A program made the translations under genes and the position numbers. The notes under the pieces were generated by a model. That model was not told the DNA's origin. It worked only from the letters and a program-made list of their open reading frames with translations, and ran no database searches. This document shows positions 9,746 to 18,735 of a stretch of DNA of 64,000 nt, piece by piece (within the stretch, counting starts at the first letter, position 1; every line of letters begins with the position of its first letter). Source of the DNA: an uncultured Flavobacteriales bacterium (GTDB taxonomy: Bacteria > Bacteroidota > Bacteroidia > Flavobacteriales_G > Salibacteraceae); the NCBI GenBank assembly GCA_943788725.1, contig CALSRJ010000006.1, forward strand, positions 124,001-188,000, read 5' to 3'.

Positions 9746-10905
9746 TCTTCAATCATTCGTAGGCCCATATCCAAGTAATCGTAAACATCCTCTGGATGTT
9801 CCTTTCCACTACCGACATTGCGTGTTCTACCCATACGCACCACAATCAATTCTTCTTCGGGATAGACCAACACGTACTGTCCTTTGATTCCTCGCATGAA
9901 GAAAAACTCTTGTCCATTGTGATCGCCAAGCCACCAGCAATATCCATAACTCTCGGAAGGATACTCGGCACCGTGCTCAGGCCAGTTGACCGAAGCAGCT
10001 ACATAGGCGCTGTCAACCACTTGTACTCCATTCCAATTTCCATGATGGAGGTAGAGTTTGCCAATACGGGCGAAATCTTTGGCGGCAGCATTGATGCAAC
10101 AGAAGGCCTTTTCAGTTCCATCCTTATCGTCAAGCGACCAAAACGCTGAATGCTCAGCGCCTACCTTTTTCCACACATACTCAGCGGCATAGTCCGCCAA
10201 TTCGCGCCGAGTGGCACTCTTCAGTGCAAAGGCCAATACCTGAGTGGTTCCGCTTTGATACGTATACCGTTCTCCGGGCGTTTCGGTCACTTCATAGTTT
10301 CGCAATAGCGCCTCTAAATCATCGCCATAATTGGCCCTGGCCGGAAATGCGAAGGGGTTGATGTAGCTCTCATCAAAGTTGATTCCCGAAGACATGGTGA
10401 GCAGATGCTCCAAGGTCATTTGCTTTCCGAGTCCAGCCTCGTATTGAGGCAAGTAATGATACACAGGGTCGTTCACGCTTTTGATCTCTCCCCTTTCTAT
10501 CGCCACCCCTGTGAGAAGACCGACGATAGACTTGGCCATGCTAAAGGAATTGCTCCTAGATGTATCTGTAAAGCCTTCCCAGTATTGCTCATAAATAAGC
10601 GAATCGCGGTGGATGACCACAAAAGAGACCGATTCATATTCTTGGTGGTATGCTTCCTCCGCATCGGTCAAAGCGAGTTTTCCAAAACGCTGGGAGATGG
10701 GCCAAGGCTGGGGTTTATCCATGGCCATGACACGGTTCGGCATGTCCTTGTATTCTTGAATGCCTGGGCCGAGTCTGCCTTGAAAGACCGTATTGCCAAG
10801 GGTGTTATAGATGTAGTGATGCCCGGTGATTTCGATGACGAAATGCAACATCAGCAACCAGAAGGCGATCCATCCTATTCGTTTCAAAAAAGTGGATCCC
10901 ATCAT
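9742..10905 (-). CDS. Serine hydrolase of the beta-lactamase / class C penicillin-binding family
   Basis: Membrane-anchored serine hydrolase (387 residues). An N-terminal hydrophobic helix (residues about 8-25) is followed by the SxxK motif in NSFSMAKSIVGLL and the YxS motif in YQSGTTQVLAFAL, both standard for class C beta-lactamase, EstB and DD-peptidase relatives. The third motif region is near YVLVYPEEELIVVRMG. The substrate is not predictable: peptidoglycan peptide, ester or amide are all possible, and genuine beta-lactam resistance is unlikely. It overlaps the small hypothetical gene downstream by four bases and follows the isomerase gene by five. Confidence 0.82.
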   Translation of the reverse strand: MMGSTFLKRIGWIAFWLLMLHFVIEITGHHYIYNTLGNTVFQGRLGPGIQEYKDMPNRVMAMDKPQPWPISQRFGKLALTDAEEAYHQEYESVSFVVIHRDSLIYEQYWEGFTDTSRSNSFSMAKSIVGLLTGVAIERGEIKSVNDPVYHYLPQYEAGLGKQMTLEHLLTMSSGINFDESYINPFAFPARANYGDDLEALLRNYEVTETPGERYTYQSGTTQVLAFALKSATRRELADYAAEYVWKKVGAEHSAFWSLDDKDGTEKAFCCINAAAKDFARIGKLYLHHGNWNGVQVVDSAYVAASVNWPEHGAEYPSESYGYCWWLGDHNGQEFFFMRGIKGQYVLVYPEEELIVVRMGRTRNVGSGKEHPEDVYDYLDMGLRMIEE

Positions 10906-10910
10906 GCTTC

Positions 10911-11897
10911 CTAAAATTTAGATAGTTCGTCTTTCAGCCAATCGATCACTTCGATCTCTATGGAGTCTGCGCCCTTGAACTCGGCGAGGTAAACGGTCAT
11001 CCAATCTCCCAAATGGATCAGATGCAAGGCTTGCTCAATGCGTGAAGCTCCAACTGCGTTGAACTGGTGGATGTGTGGCGTCTTCTTCCGGTACACCGTT
11101 TCGGTCAGTTCCATACGCTTTGCAACGCGTTCGTGGTCAAAATCACTGGTGAGGAAGATGACGGCCAATTGGTTGCTTCCACTTGGCCAACCTACCAATT
11201 CGTTGTGGTTCATTTCTGGGTAGGTGTTGAACCATGAAAGTCCCTTGCTGTTTTCTGCAATCTGCTGCTTCCAGCGCGTTGCCACGCCTTCTAGCCATGA
11301 GGCCGTATAGATGACAGGCATCTTGTGTTGAATGCTTTCTGCCAAGGTGTGGGCAGCATTTTTAATCTGCTCTTCGTGCGCATCGAGGTAGGTAATCGCG
11401 GCGTTGAATTGCTGTGCCCAAGCTCCATTGGTCAATTGAAATGCTTCCGCCAAACGGAAGAGTTGCACAATGGTCAATCCAAACGCTGCGCGAGGGGGAA
11501 GTCCACCTGGTACGGTAATCAAAGGCCATTCGTTTTCCAACGCCATGTCGCTGAGCTTTCCACCAGAACTAATGCAAGCGAACTGTGCTCCTTGACGCAC
11601 GGCCTGTTCTACGGCCTCGAGTGTTTCTTCTGTATTTCCTGAGTACGAGCAAGCAATGACCAAGGTGTCTTCATCGACAAAGGCAGGGATTGAATAGTCC
11701 TTGGAAGATTGAATTGGAACGGCACAATGATCGGCGAGCATTTGTGCCAATATGGTTCCACCAATCCCGGAGCCGCCCATTCCGCAGATCAAAACATTCT
11801 TGCACGGCTTTCCTTTCCTCACGTTGAATTCGGCAGCGATCTGCAAGGCTTGACGCAAGTGTTGAGTGAAGTCAGCCACCAAAAGGTCCATCTTCAT
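10911..11897 (-). CDS. Bifunctional phosphoglucose/phosphomannose isomerase
   Basis: SIS-domain sugar isomerase interconverting glucose-6-P or mannose-6-P with fructose-6-P. LICGMGGSGIGG begins the first SIS domain, CSYSGNTEETLEA is the sugar-phosphate-binding loop, and NSKGLSWFNTYPEMNHNELVGW is typical of the archaeal/Bacteroidota PGI/PMI group. A TATATTTG promoter element six bases before the first ATG (11903) would place transcription start on that codon, so I favour the ATG at 11897; 11891 is also possible. About 328 residues is normal. Confidence 0.85.
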   Translation of the reverse strand: MKMDLLVADFTQHLRQALQIAAEFNVRKGKPCKNVLICGMGGSGIGGTILAQMLADHCAVPIQSSKDYSIPAFVDEDTLVIACSYSGNTEETLEAVEQAVRQGAQFACISSGGKLSDMALENEWPLITVPGGLPPRAAFGLTIVQLFRLAEAFQLTNGAWAQQFNAAITYLDAHEEQIKNAAHTLAESIQHKMPVIYTASWLEGVATRWKQQIAENSKGLSWFNTYPEMNHNELVGWPSGSNQLAVIFLTSDFDHERVAKRMELTETVYRKKTPHIHQFNAVGASRIEQALHLIHLGDWMTVYLAEFKGADSIEIEVIDWLKDELSKF

Positions 11898-11908
11898 TTC
11901 CATAGGGA

Positions 11909-11916
11909 CAAATATA
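11909..11916 (-). promoter_or_regulatory. Putative -7 element (TATATTTG) of the isomerase operon
   Basis: On the minus strand TATATTTG matches TAnnTTTG and lies six bases before the first possible start codon. This suggests a very short leader and helps choose the later ATG. No convincing -33 element is visible. Confidence 0.4.
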
Positions 11917-11989
11917 GCAGTGGTAGCGCAGGCGTTGATTCGTTATCTGCCGAATTCTCATCATCTTTGCCGACCAATTTTTTGCACAC

Positions 11990-13501
11990 ATGTCAAACGA
12001 ACTGAACGACCAGGAAAGAGAACGAAGGGAAAGCCTCGACGAACTGCGCGCGCTGGGCATTGATCCGTATCCCGCGGCAATGTATTCAACGAACACTACC
12101 TCTGTGGTAATCAAACAGGAATTCGAGAAAGACGAGAACAGCGGAAAGGACGTGTGCATCGCTGGTCGACTCATGGGACGTCGCATCATGGGCAAGGCAT
12201 CCTTTGCCGAGATCATGGATCACGAAGGGCGCATTCAGGTGTACTTCAATCGCGACGAAATCTGTCCGGATGAGGACAAGACCATGTACAATACAGTCTT
12301 TAAAAAACTGCTCGACATCGGTGACTTCATCGGTATCAAGGGACACGTGTTTCGCACTCAAGTAGGCGAGATTTCTGTGCATGTGAAGGAATTCAAGGTC
12401 TTATCTAAAACATTGAAGCCTCTGCCGATAGTAAAGACGGATGCAGAAGGAAACGTACACGACGGTTTTGCCGACAAGGAGCAGCGTTACCGAATGCGCT
12501 ACCTCGACTTGGTGGTCAACCCACACGTGAAGAAGGTGTTTGAACAACGCACCAAGATCATGAACTCCTTGCGCTCGTTTATCAACGAGAGAGGCTATTT
12601 GGAAGTAGACACGCCGGTATTGCAACCCATTCCTGGAGGAGCGGCGGCACGTCCATTCACCACACACCACAACACGTTGGACCAAGACATGTACCTGCGC
12701 ATCGCAAACGAGCTGTACTTGAAGCGTCTGATCGTAGGAGGGTATGAAGGCGTATATGAATTCTCGCGCAACTTCCGCAACGAAGGCATGGACCGCACGC
12801 ACAATCCTGAGTTTACGGTCATGGAGATTTATGTAGCCTACAAGGACTACCAGTGGATGATGGACTTCACCGAAGAGATGATCGAAAAGACAGTGGTGGA
12901 CCTACACGGGAAAACGCAGTTGGAACTGGGCGAAAACACCATTGAATTCAAGCGCCCTTTCAAGCGGGTTACCTTCTTGGGAGCGATCAAGGACGCCACC
13001 GGTACCGACGTTTCAGGAATGAATGAAGAGCAATTGCGCGATTTCTGCAAGTCGCTGCACATTCAAACCGACACTTCGATGGGCCGCGGAAAGTTGCTCG
13101 ATGAAATTTTCGGAGAAGTGGCCGAACCAGGATTCATCCAACCGACGTTCGTCATGGACTACCCGATCGAAATGAGTCCGCTATGCAAGCGTCATCGCGA
13201 AGACCCAACGCTCACTGAGCGCTTCGAATTGATGGTCAACGGAAAGGAATTGGCCAATGCCTACTCCGAGCTCAACGACCCGATCGACCAACGCGAGCGC
13301 TTCGAGGAACAACTCAAGCTAAGCGAAAAGGGCGACGACGAAGCCATGTTCATCGACCAAGACTTCCTGCGCTCCTTGGAGTACGGCATGCCCCCCACTT
13401 CAGGCATGGGCATCGGCATCGACCGCTTGGTGATGTTCTTGACCAACCAGAGTTCCATACAGGACGTGCTGTTCTTCCCTCAGATGAGGCCCGAACGTTA
13501 G
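11990..13501 (+). CDS. lysS: Lysyl-tRNA synthetase, class II
   Basis: Charges tRNA-Lys in the cytoplasm. An N-terminal OB-fold anticodon-binding domain (residues about 55-160) is followed by the class II core. Motif 2 is around NFRNEGMDRTHNPEFTVMEIY and motif 3 is GMGIGIDRLVMFLT. The 503 residues match the standard bacterial enzyme. It is transcribed divergently from the isomerase gene across an 86-base gap with a CATCTTTG promoter-like word. It ends in MRPER at the border of a repeat-rich region. Confidence 0.96.
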   Translation: MSNELNDQERERRESLDELRALGIDPYPAAMYSTNTTSVVIKQEFEKDENSGKDVCIAGRLMGRRIMGKASFAEIMDHEGRIQVYFNRDEICPDEDKTMYNTVFKKLLDIGDFIGIKGHVFRTQVGEISVHVKEFKVLSKTLKPLPIVKTDAEGNVHDGFADKEQRYRMRYLDLVVNPHVKKVFEQRTKIMNSLRSFINERGYLEVDTPVLQPIPGGAAARPFTTHHNTLDQDMYLRIANELYLKRLIVGGYEGVYEFSRNFRNEGMDRTHNPEFTVMEIYVAYKDYQWMMDFTEEMIEKTVVDLHGKTQLELGENTIEFKRPFKRVTFLGAIKDATGTDVSGMNEEQLRDFCKSLHIQTDTSMGRGKLLDEIFGEVAEPGFIQPTFVMDYPIEMSPLCKRHREDPTLTERFELMVNGKELANAYSELNDPIDQRERFEEQLKLSEKGDDEAMFIDQDFLRSLEYGMPPTSGMGIGIDRLVMFLTNQSSIQDVLFFPQMRPER

Positions 13502-13590
13502 TTTGGGACCGAATCCACGAGCACCCGAAAAACATACAACCACGCGAGCTAAATGCGACCGGAGCGATAGTTTGGGGATTGGTTGATTGG

Positions 13591-13664
13591 TGACTGGTGA
13601 CTGGTGACTGGTGACTGGTGACTGGTGACTGGTGACTGGTGACTGGTGACTGGTGACTGGTGAC
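13591..13664. repeat. Heptanucleotide tandem array (TGACTGG)n, 10.6 copies
   Basis: Ten perfect copies of TGACTGG plus TGAC, 90 bases after lysS. All copies are identical, indicating recent expansion by slippage. On the opposite strand the array can be translated as a repeating VTSHQSP peptide, but there is no plausible gene. It abuts AAAAGTG-type heptads and a dispersed repeat. Confidence 0.95.
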
Positions 13665-13737
13665 AAGTTAAAAACGAAAAGTGAAGAGTGAAAAGTGAAT
13701 GAGGGATAGGACAGTTCCTCTCATGATGTCAGTTCGA
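13665..13737. repeat. Dispersed intergenic element, left part, interrupted by IS110 copy 1
   Basis: AAAAGTG/AAGAGTG heptads followed by GGATAGGACAG and CTCATGATGTCAGTTCGA. The same order of words is found twice at about 49,760-49,970 without an insertion. At 13737 the match breaks off and IS110 copy 1 begins; the rest of the element resumes at 14967. Confidence 0.8.
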
Positions 13738-13740
13738 TTT

Positions 13741-14793
13741 CTATGACACTAGCAAAGTATTTTTTTCTCTGATTTGGTAGGGTCTATCCTCACGGATTAC
13801 GGCCATGATTCTGTGTATGATTTTGTTTCTCAACGCGTTAATAACGGCCATTTTATTCTTTCCTTCTTCCACTTTTCTTCGGTAGTATTCTCCCAACTCT
13901 CCTTTCATTTGTGTGACTCTGAGTGCAGCAAGGTGAAGGATACGTTTAAGTGTTTTGTCGGCAAAGCTCGATACCCTTGTTCGACCTCGAACGGAAGTAC
14001 CTGATGTATGCTGGAATGTTGCCACACCGGCAAAACAGGCTAACTTTCTTGGGTCATCAAAGTTTTTGAACTCATTGGTTTTAACCAATAGATACCAACT
14101 AAGGATTTTACCTACCCCAGGGATGCTCATTAAGAGTTTGACCTTGTGTTTGAGGTCTTGATCTTCAGCGATAAGATTTTCGATTTGAAGTTCAACCATT
14201 TGAAGCCGTTTCCTCAATGCAAGAACTGACTTTTTACTATCTGCTATAATGAAGGATCTTACCCTACCCTTACTCACCTGACCCATCTCTTCTATGGTTG
14301 CTGACTCGGCTTTGATAAGCTTTTGGAGCTTATTTCTTCGAGCAAGTAGAAGAGATAGTTCTTCAATGACTTCGCGTGGCTTTTGATAAAGCGATAGCTC
14401 ATCAAGGTTCTTTTTCAAAAAACGAGCAATACGCTGACTATCGACAAGGTCAGATTTACCACGAACCAGTCCTTGACTTTTACTCAAGTGAAGCGGAGAG
14501 AGTAGGTGTAACTTCAATTCACCGCAGCTAAACGCGCGTAATGCAGGCCAACTGTAACGGCCTATATTCTCAATGCCTAGGTAGATAGAAGCGTCCTTGA
14601 CCTTAAAGCGACGTTTTACAGCCTTCAAGTAAGAAGAGAGGGCAGCTACAGTGTTTTCTACACACTGGTGCTCAACTTGATCATTCAAAAGGAGCGTAAA
14701 ATCAATGGTAAGTTTACTTACATCAGCACCAATGAAAATCTTGTCTTCATGCATAATTTTGTGTGTTAAGTTTACGAATGGTTGGAACATCAT
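13741..14793 (-). CDS. IS110-family transposase (DEDD recombinase), copy 1
   Basis: RuvC-like DEDD domain with D24 (FIGADVSK), E75 (LGIEN), D115 and D118 (KSDLVDSQRIA). A coiled-coil linker of about residues 140-215 follows, then a Transposase_20-type C-terminal domain (IPGVG, GVATFQHTSGTSVRG) with the likely catalytic Ser264. It differs from copy 2 at residue 77 (Ile instead of Thr in the E-N-T-G motif), residue 225 (Pro here) and residue 259 (Thr instead of Pro in GVAP). The changes at 77 and 259 hit conserved positions, so activity may be reduced. Translation may really begin at M14 (MHEDKIFIG). Confidence 0.92.
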   Translation of the reverse strand: MMFQPFVNLTHKIMHEDKIFIGADVSKLTIDFTLLLNDQVEHQCVENTVAALSSYLKAVKRRFKVKDASIYLGIENIGRYSWPALRAFSCGELKLHLLSPLHLSKSQGLVRGKSDLVDSQRIARFLKKNLDELSLYQKPREVIEELSLLLARRNKLQKLIKAESATIEEMGQVSKGRVRSFIIADSKKSVLALRKRLQMVELQIENLIAEDQDLKHKVKLLMSIPGVGKILSWYLLVKTNEFKNFDDPRKLACFAGVATFQHTSGTSVRGRTRVSSFADKTLKRILHLAALRVTQMKGELGEYYRRKVEEGKNKMAVINALRNKIIHRIMAVIREDRPYQIREKNTLLVS

Positions 14794-14966
14794 GCTTACT
14801 TCAACTCCTTGATAATAGGGCTCTATCCCTAAATTTCTATTCGAAGACTCATGATGAATGGGAAGAGGTCCAAATCGAACTATAGTTCTGAACTAGAGTG
14901 ACCCTGGTTCACCTCTTCCTTTTCCAACCGTTTTATTCAAACTAATTTCAGAAAACAAGTCTAAAG
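14794..14966 (-). ncRNA. Putative IS110 bridge RNA region, copy 1
   Basis: The 173 bases between the element's left end and the transposase are conserved base for base with copy 2 as far as I can compare. They contain the same GGAAGAGGT...ACCTCTTCC stem with target-matching loop sequence and the downstream TAGGG...CCCTA stem. Bridge RNAs encoded in this position are known for IS110-group elements such as IS621. The RNA itself is inferred, not shown. Confidence 0.6.
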
Positions 14967-15088
14967 GAGTGGCCACGCTGCAGGCGTGGATGTATCGAGA
15001 ACAACTTCAATGAGCTAATATGCTAATCAACTATTCTCTACTCCCCAATCAACTAATCCCCGCTGCGAAGCAGCCTGCAGCATGCTGC
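14967..15088. repeat. Dispersed intergenic element, right part, after IS110 copy 1
   Basis: It begins with the hairpin GGCCACGC tgca GGCGTGGATG, then TATCGAGAACAAC, AATGAGCTAATATGC and CCCCGCTGCGAAGCAGCC. The same words in the same order occur at 49,830-50,075, and the hairpin part also at 35,461-35,498. It ends just before the stop of the T9SS type B gene. Confidence 0.8.
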
Positions 15089-15090
15089 CA

Positions 15091-18000
15091 TCACCTCACT
15101 AGATTCACCAGTCCTAGGAGCTCTTGGATTTCTCCCTTGGAGGTGGTGAACTTGATGTAGTAGGAATACGAACCGGTGGGTGCTTTGCGCACTCCTTTTG
15201 CAGTTCCGTCCCAACCGGTGTAGATGTCGCTAGATTCGAAAATGACCTCTCCCCAACGGTCCCATACTTGGACGAAGAAAGGTTGATCTTCGTTAAAACC
15301 TTGCGCCATCCATACGTCGTTATCGCCATCACCATTGGGCGTGAACGTATTCGGAACGTAAAGTGTCGTAATAGGGTCTAAGTCCAAGATTTTTTCAAGG
15401 GAATCGGGGCAATTGAATTCGTTCCACGCCCACATTGAAATGGGATAGTTTCCATGCCTTTGGTAGAAATGCGTCGGTTGGAATTGCTGGCTAGAATCAC
15501 CATCACCGAAGGTCCACAGGTACTTGAAAGCACCGTTGGTTCGGTTGTCAAATTCGACCGTTGGATCATACATTCCCAAGCCATTGGTGAGAATGTCAAA
15601 TTTGGCTACTGGTCTTGGATAGACCGTCACTGTATCGTTCAACCAAGCCCCAACATTGCAACCCTCATCCGAGGTAGAACTGAGGAAAATTCGGTAATGT
15701 ACAGGCAGGGTAGTGTCGTTCTTGAGCACGATGCTCGCTTCACGTTGGTTGGAAACGCTTCGCCCCCTTACGATCCAATCCGTGGACAAAGTTCCATTGC
15801 CGATGGTGCTCTTATCGACCAAGTTTACCTGAAGGTCAGTACAACCTGCTAGAGGAGAAATATCATAATCAACCACCGGGGATTCGTGGATCTTCACCGT
15901 GCGGAAGGTAGTGTCTTTACACCCATTGTTAGACGATACCACCAACGATACATCATACGTGCCGGGTGCACCATACGGATGACCGGGAAACTGTTCGTTG
16001 GAAGTACTGTCGTCGCCGAAATTCCAACTCCACTGATTGACCAACCCCATGGGAATCTTACTCAAGTCTGTGAAGTTCGTGGTATCGTGCTGGCACGCAG
16101 GGTCTGCCATAAAAGAGGCTTTCGGCAGTGGAAAGATGAAGGCTGCGTTTTCATCAAAGGTCGTGCACCCGTAATTGGAGGTCGTAGTCAATCGAATATT
16201 GATAGAGCCAAAAGTTTGTGTGTAGTAAATGGGATTGGGTTGCAAAGAGAAGGTGTCTGAGTCGAGCTCCCACACCCAAGAAACGATGGCGTCGCCGCCA
16301 GGAGTGACATTGGCTATGGAGCTTTGATCCGTAAACGGAAGGTCATCGCCTACGCAAACATTGTTGGTCCAACCGAAGGCCGTATGTGGAATAGGATAGA
16401 CGCGAATATTCTGGACGATCGTATCGGTGCACCCGAAGTTCGTGATCACCGAGTGGGCAACGCTGAAAAGACCAGGTGATGTATAGTTGTGACTCGGCGA
16501 TTGCACCGTAGTGCTGGTTCCGTCTCCTAGGTTCCAAGAATACTGGAGAATGGTGCCGCTTTGCGAAGTACTCGTCGGACTGAAGAAAGCCGTCTCGTTG
16601 AGACAGATCGAATCCAAGGTGAATCCTGGTACCGGAAGGTGATAGGCGAGTGTATTGAGGGTAATATCATCCGAACAACCACTGTCTGAAGTGACCACCA
16701 AAGTGACGTTATGCGAACCTGGCGTCTGAAACTCGTGGTTTGGGCTTGGCAACGCTGAGGTATCTCCATCGCCGAAAGACCACAACCAATTGACAATGGC
16801 TCCCAAGGCGATGGTGGAGCTGTCTTGGAAGGCATGCACCTCATTAAAGCACACCGGATCAACTGTAAAATCTGCATTCGGAACTGCGTGCACAAATACA
16901 TCTGTGCTGAGGGAGTCGTCGCACCCTTGGGCATCTACCACATAGAATGTGGCAGTATAGATGCCGTGACCGGGATAGATGTGGTCAGGATTTGGGGATG
17001 TATAATCAATGCTGCCATCGGTGTTCACATCCCAAGATTTTGAAATGATGGGCGGGCCTGCAGAAACCGAATTATCGGTGAATTGCACCGCCGTTCCATC
17101 GCATTCGTTCCCCACGCTGAACGATGGATCAGGATTCGGATGCACGACCACATTCATGAACGTATCGAGGATACATCCTGAAGTAGTTTCAAAGGCTAAG
17201 GTCACGTAGTAGGTATTTCCAGCTGCGTACAAATGCGAAGGAGATGCTTGACTAGAGGTAGACCCGTCTCCAAAATCCCAGGTATAAGATAGGATAGATG
17301 AAGCCGGCATTTGGGTGGAATAGGAGAACTGGGTAGAGTCTCCCAAACAAACCGTGTTGGCTGCAATGCTCACTTCATCTACGTACTCAACATAGACAGA
17401 GTCCGAACTGGAACAGTCGCCCAATCCGATGGTGCAGTAATACAATCCTGCACTGTCTAAAAGTACAGATGCCGTTGTGTCTCCTGTATTCCAGAGGTAG
17501 TAGTCTCCAGATATTTGGGTGGTGAACAAGGTGTCCTCCCCAGTGCACAAGTAGATGGTATCTGGCTCAGAAGGGTGCGTGCCAATGTTGACGTGAAATG
17601 GGTTCGGAAGCCCCCATCGGCAAACGCAGGTGGATGAACCAGAAATGCTGAATCCGCTGATTTGAAAATTACATCCTGTACCCGCCGCATTCGGCAAATT
17701 GATCACACCTAAAGAAGTTTGACCATACTTAGATATGTAGATTTTGCCATCGGGAGCCAAGGCTAAGTAGCTGAGTCCCGGGCCGCCCAATTGTGTTTGG
17801 GTTGAATTGGTGAAGTTGTACTGAAACAAGTATTGTCCATACCCGCTCGTGTAATAAAGTTTGGTTCCATCCGGAGACCATGCCGATCCGAAGCCATTGG
17901 TTACGGTTCCGATGCTGGTCCAATTGGAGGTCTGTCCCGTATTGTTGTCGAAATCGCAGACGTACATTCCGCTGTTCTCGACGCTCATGGCCATTTTGGT

Positions 18001-18651
18001 GAAATCCTCAGAAAACACGATGTTGCCCCGCGCGCTGCCGCCTGAAATTCCTGTGGCTGTAGTTACCGGCGTGCTGCTTACACCATTCGTGTCAATCAGA
18101 TAAGCTGTCACGGAATCATTGCCGCTCGTGATCATCATCCAATAGGCTGGACAAAAGGTGCCGTGGGGTGCCGTTCCGCATCGTTCTGTGCCGGTAGCTT
18201 GCAAGAAATTGTTTTTCGAAGTGACGGTTCCGTTGGCGCCGATGCTCATGTCAGCCTCGGACCAGTAGGCGTTTGTAATGTTGTTGTGGAAGATGTAGAA
18301 CTCGTCAAGCGTCGCTCCTGGTTTGGGAAGGATCAAGGCGCTTTCGATCGAAGATGAATTGGCCGTGAGTCCCGTTCCGTTGGAAAGTGTGTTGTTATTC
18401 TGCCCGTTGTAAACGGTCGCTCCGTCTGTATAGGCGATGAAGTCACCGTTGGCTGGATTGCTCCAGACGGCGGAAGCTTCAAAGGAATTGATGGAAAGTG
18501 TGCAAGACACGACCGGTGCTCCACCTCCCGAAAAATCCATGTGCACGCCCGTTCCGAAGGCCCAATGGTCATACTCGTTACCCTGCGCTAGGGTGAACAA
18601 GCTGAGGCACACTAAAGTGCCCATGAACATGAAATTTCTTAAGGAGCGCAT
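15091..18651 (-). CDS. Large secreted PKD-repeat protein with T9SS type B sorting domain
   Basis: Predicted surface or secreted protein of 1,186 residues. A signal peptide (about residues 1-22, ending TLAQ) is followed by about 350 residues with propeller-like repeats (e.g. APDGKIYISKYG). Six or seven PKD-type Ig modules then show the hallmark WxFGDG (TWDFGDGSTS, WLWSFGDGDTS, SWNLGDGTST, LWTFGDGDSS). The C-terminus FTPNGDGDNDVW, WDRWGEVIF, GWDGT and GSYSYYIKF is the gliding-motility/CHU type B T9SS signal. It is intact, unlike the related type A gene at the other end of the window. Likely an adhesin or cell-surface structural protein; no enzymatic domain is seen. Confidence 0.85.
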   Translation of the reverse strand: MRSLRNFMFMGTLVCLSLFTLAQGNEYDHWAFGTGVHMDFSGGGAPVVSCTLSINSFEASAVWSNPANGDFIAYTDGATVYNGQNNNTLSNGTGLTANSSSIESALILPKPGATLDEFYIFHNNITNAYWSEADMSIGANGTVTSKNNFLQATGTERCGTAPHGTFCPAYWMMITSGNDSVTAYLIDTNGVSSTPVTTATGISGGSARGNIVFSEDFTKMAMSVENSGMYVCDFDNNTGQTSNWTSIGTVTNGFGSAWSPDGTKLYYTSGYGQYLFQYNFTNSTQTQLGGPGLSYLALAPDGKIYISKYGQTSLGVINLPNAAGTGCNFQISGFSISGSSTCVCRWGLPNPFHVNIGTHPSEPDTIYLCTGEDTLFTTQISGDYYLWNTGDTTASVLLDSAGLYYCTIGLGDCSSSDSVYVEYVDEVSIAANTVCLGDSTQFSYSTQMPASSILSYTWDFGDGSTSSQASPSHLYAAGNTYYVTLAFETTSGCILDTFMNVVVHPNPDPSFSVGNECDGTAVQFTDNSVSAGPPIISKSWDVNTDGSIDYTSPNPDHIYPGHGIYTATFYVVDAQGCDDSLSTDVFVHAVPNADFTVDPVCFNEVHAFQDSSTIALGAIVNWLWSFGDGDTSALPSPNHEFQTPGSHNVTLVVTSDSGCSDDITLNTLAYHLPVPGFTLDSICLNETAFFSPTSTSQSGTILQYSWNLGDGTSTTVQSPSHNYTSPGLFSVAHSVITNFGCTDTIVQNIRVYPIPHTAFGWTNNVCVGDDLPFTDQSSIANVTPGGDAIVSWVWELDSDTFSLQPNPIYYTQTFGSINIRLTTTSNYGCTTFDENAAFIFPLPKASFMADPACQHDTTNFTDLSKIPMGLVNQWSWNFGDDSTSNEQFPGHPYGAPGTYDVSLVVSSNNGCKDTTFRTVKIHESPVVDYDISPLAGCTDLQVNLVDKSTIGNGTLSTDWIVRGRSVSNQREASIVLKNDTTLPVHYRIFLSSTSDEGCNVGAWLNDTVTVYPRPVAKFDILTNGLGMYDPTVEFDNRTNGAFKYLWTFGDGDSSQQFQPTHFYQRHGNYPISMWAWNEFNCPDSLEKILDLDPITTLYVPNTFTPNGDGDNDVWMAQGFNEDQPFFVQVWDRWGEVIFESSDIYTGWDGTAKGVRKAPTGSYSYYIKFTTSKGEIQELLGLVNLVR

Positions 18652-18735
18652 ATGTTTGATTCAGGGTCGGTTGACTCTATAGACGCAAAAGTACGTCGAA
18701 CGTTGTCGAGACAAACTATCCGAGTGCCCCCTTGC

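Larger units (their letters stand above)
13736..14968 (-). mobile_element. IS110-family insertion sequence, copy 1 (about 1.23 kb)
   Basis: Boundaries come from comparing this copy with copy 2 and with the uninterrupted repeat near 49.8 kb. Read on the minus strand the empty target GGCCAC-TC-GAACTGAC is split so that TC is present at both junctions (14968-14967 and 13737-13736). There are no terminal inverted repeats, as expected for IS110. The element contains one transposase gene plus 173 bases of 5' non-coding sequence and almost nothing 3' of the gene. It is in opposite orientation to copy 2. Confidence 0.85.

Noticed and set aside
9742-10905. Antibiotic-resistance beta-lactamase
   Set aside because: SxxK and YxS are shared by many esterases and DD-peptidases; membrane anchor and housekeeping context do not suggest resistance.
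13400-13666. Minus-strand open frame with repeating VTSHQSP peptide
   Set aside because: It is a translation of the TGACTGG array plus lysS antisense; no start context and no domain.
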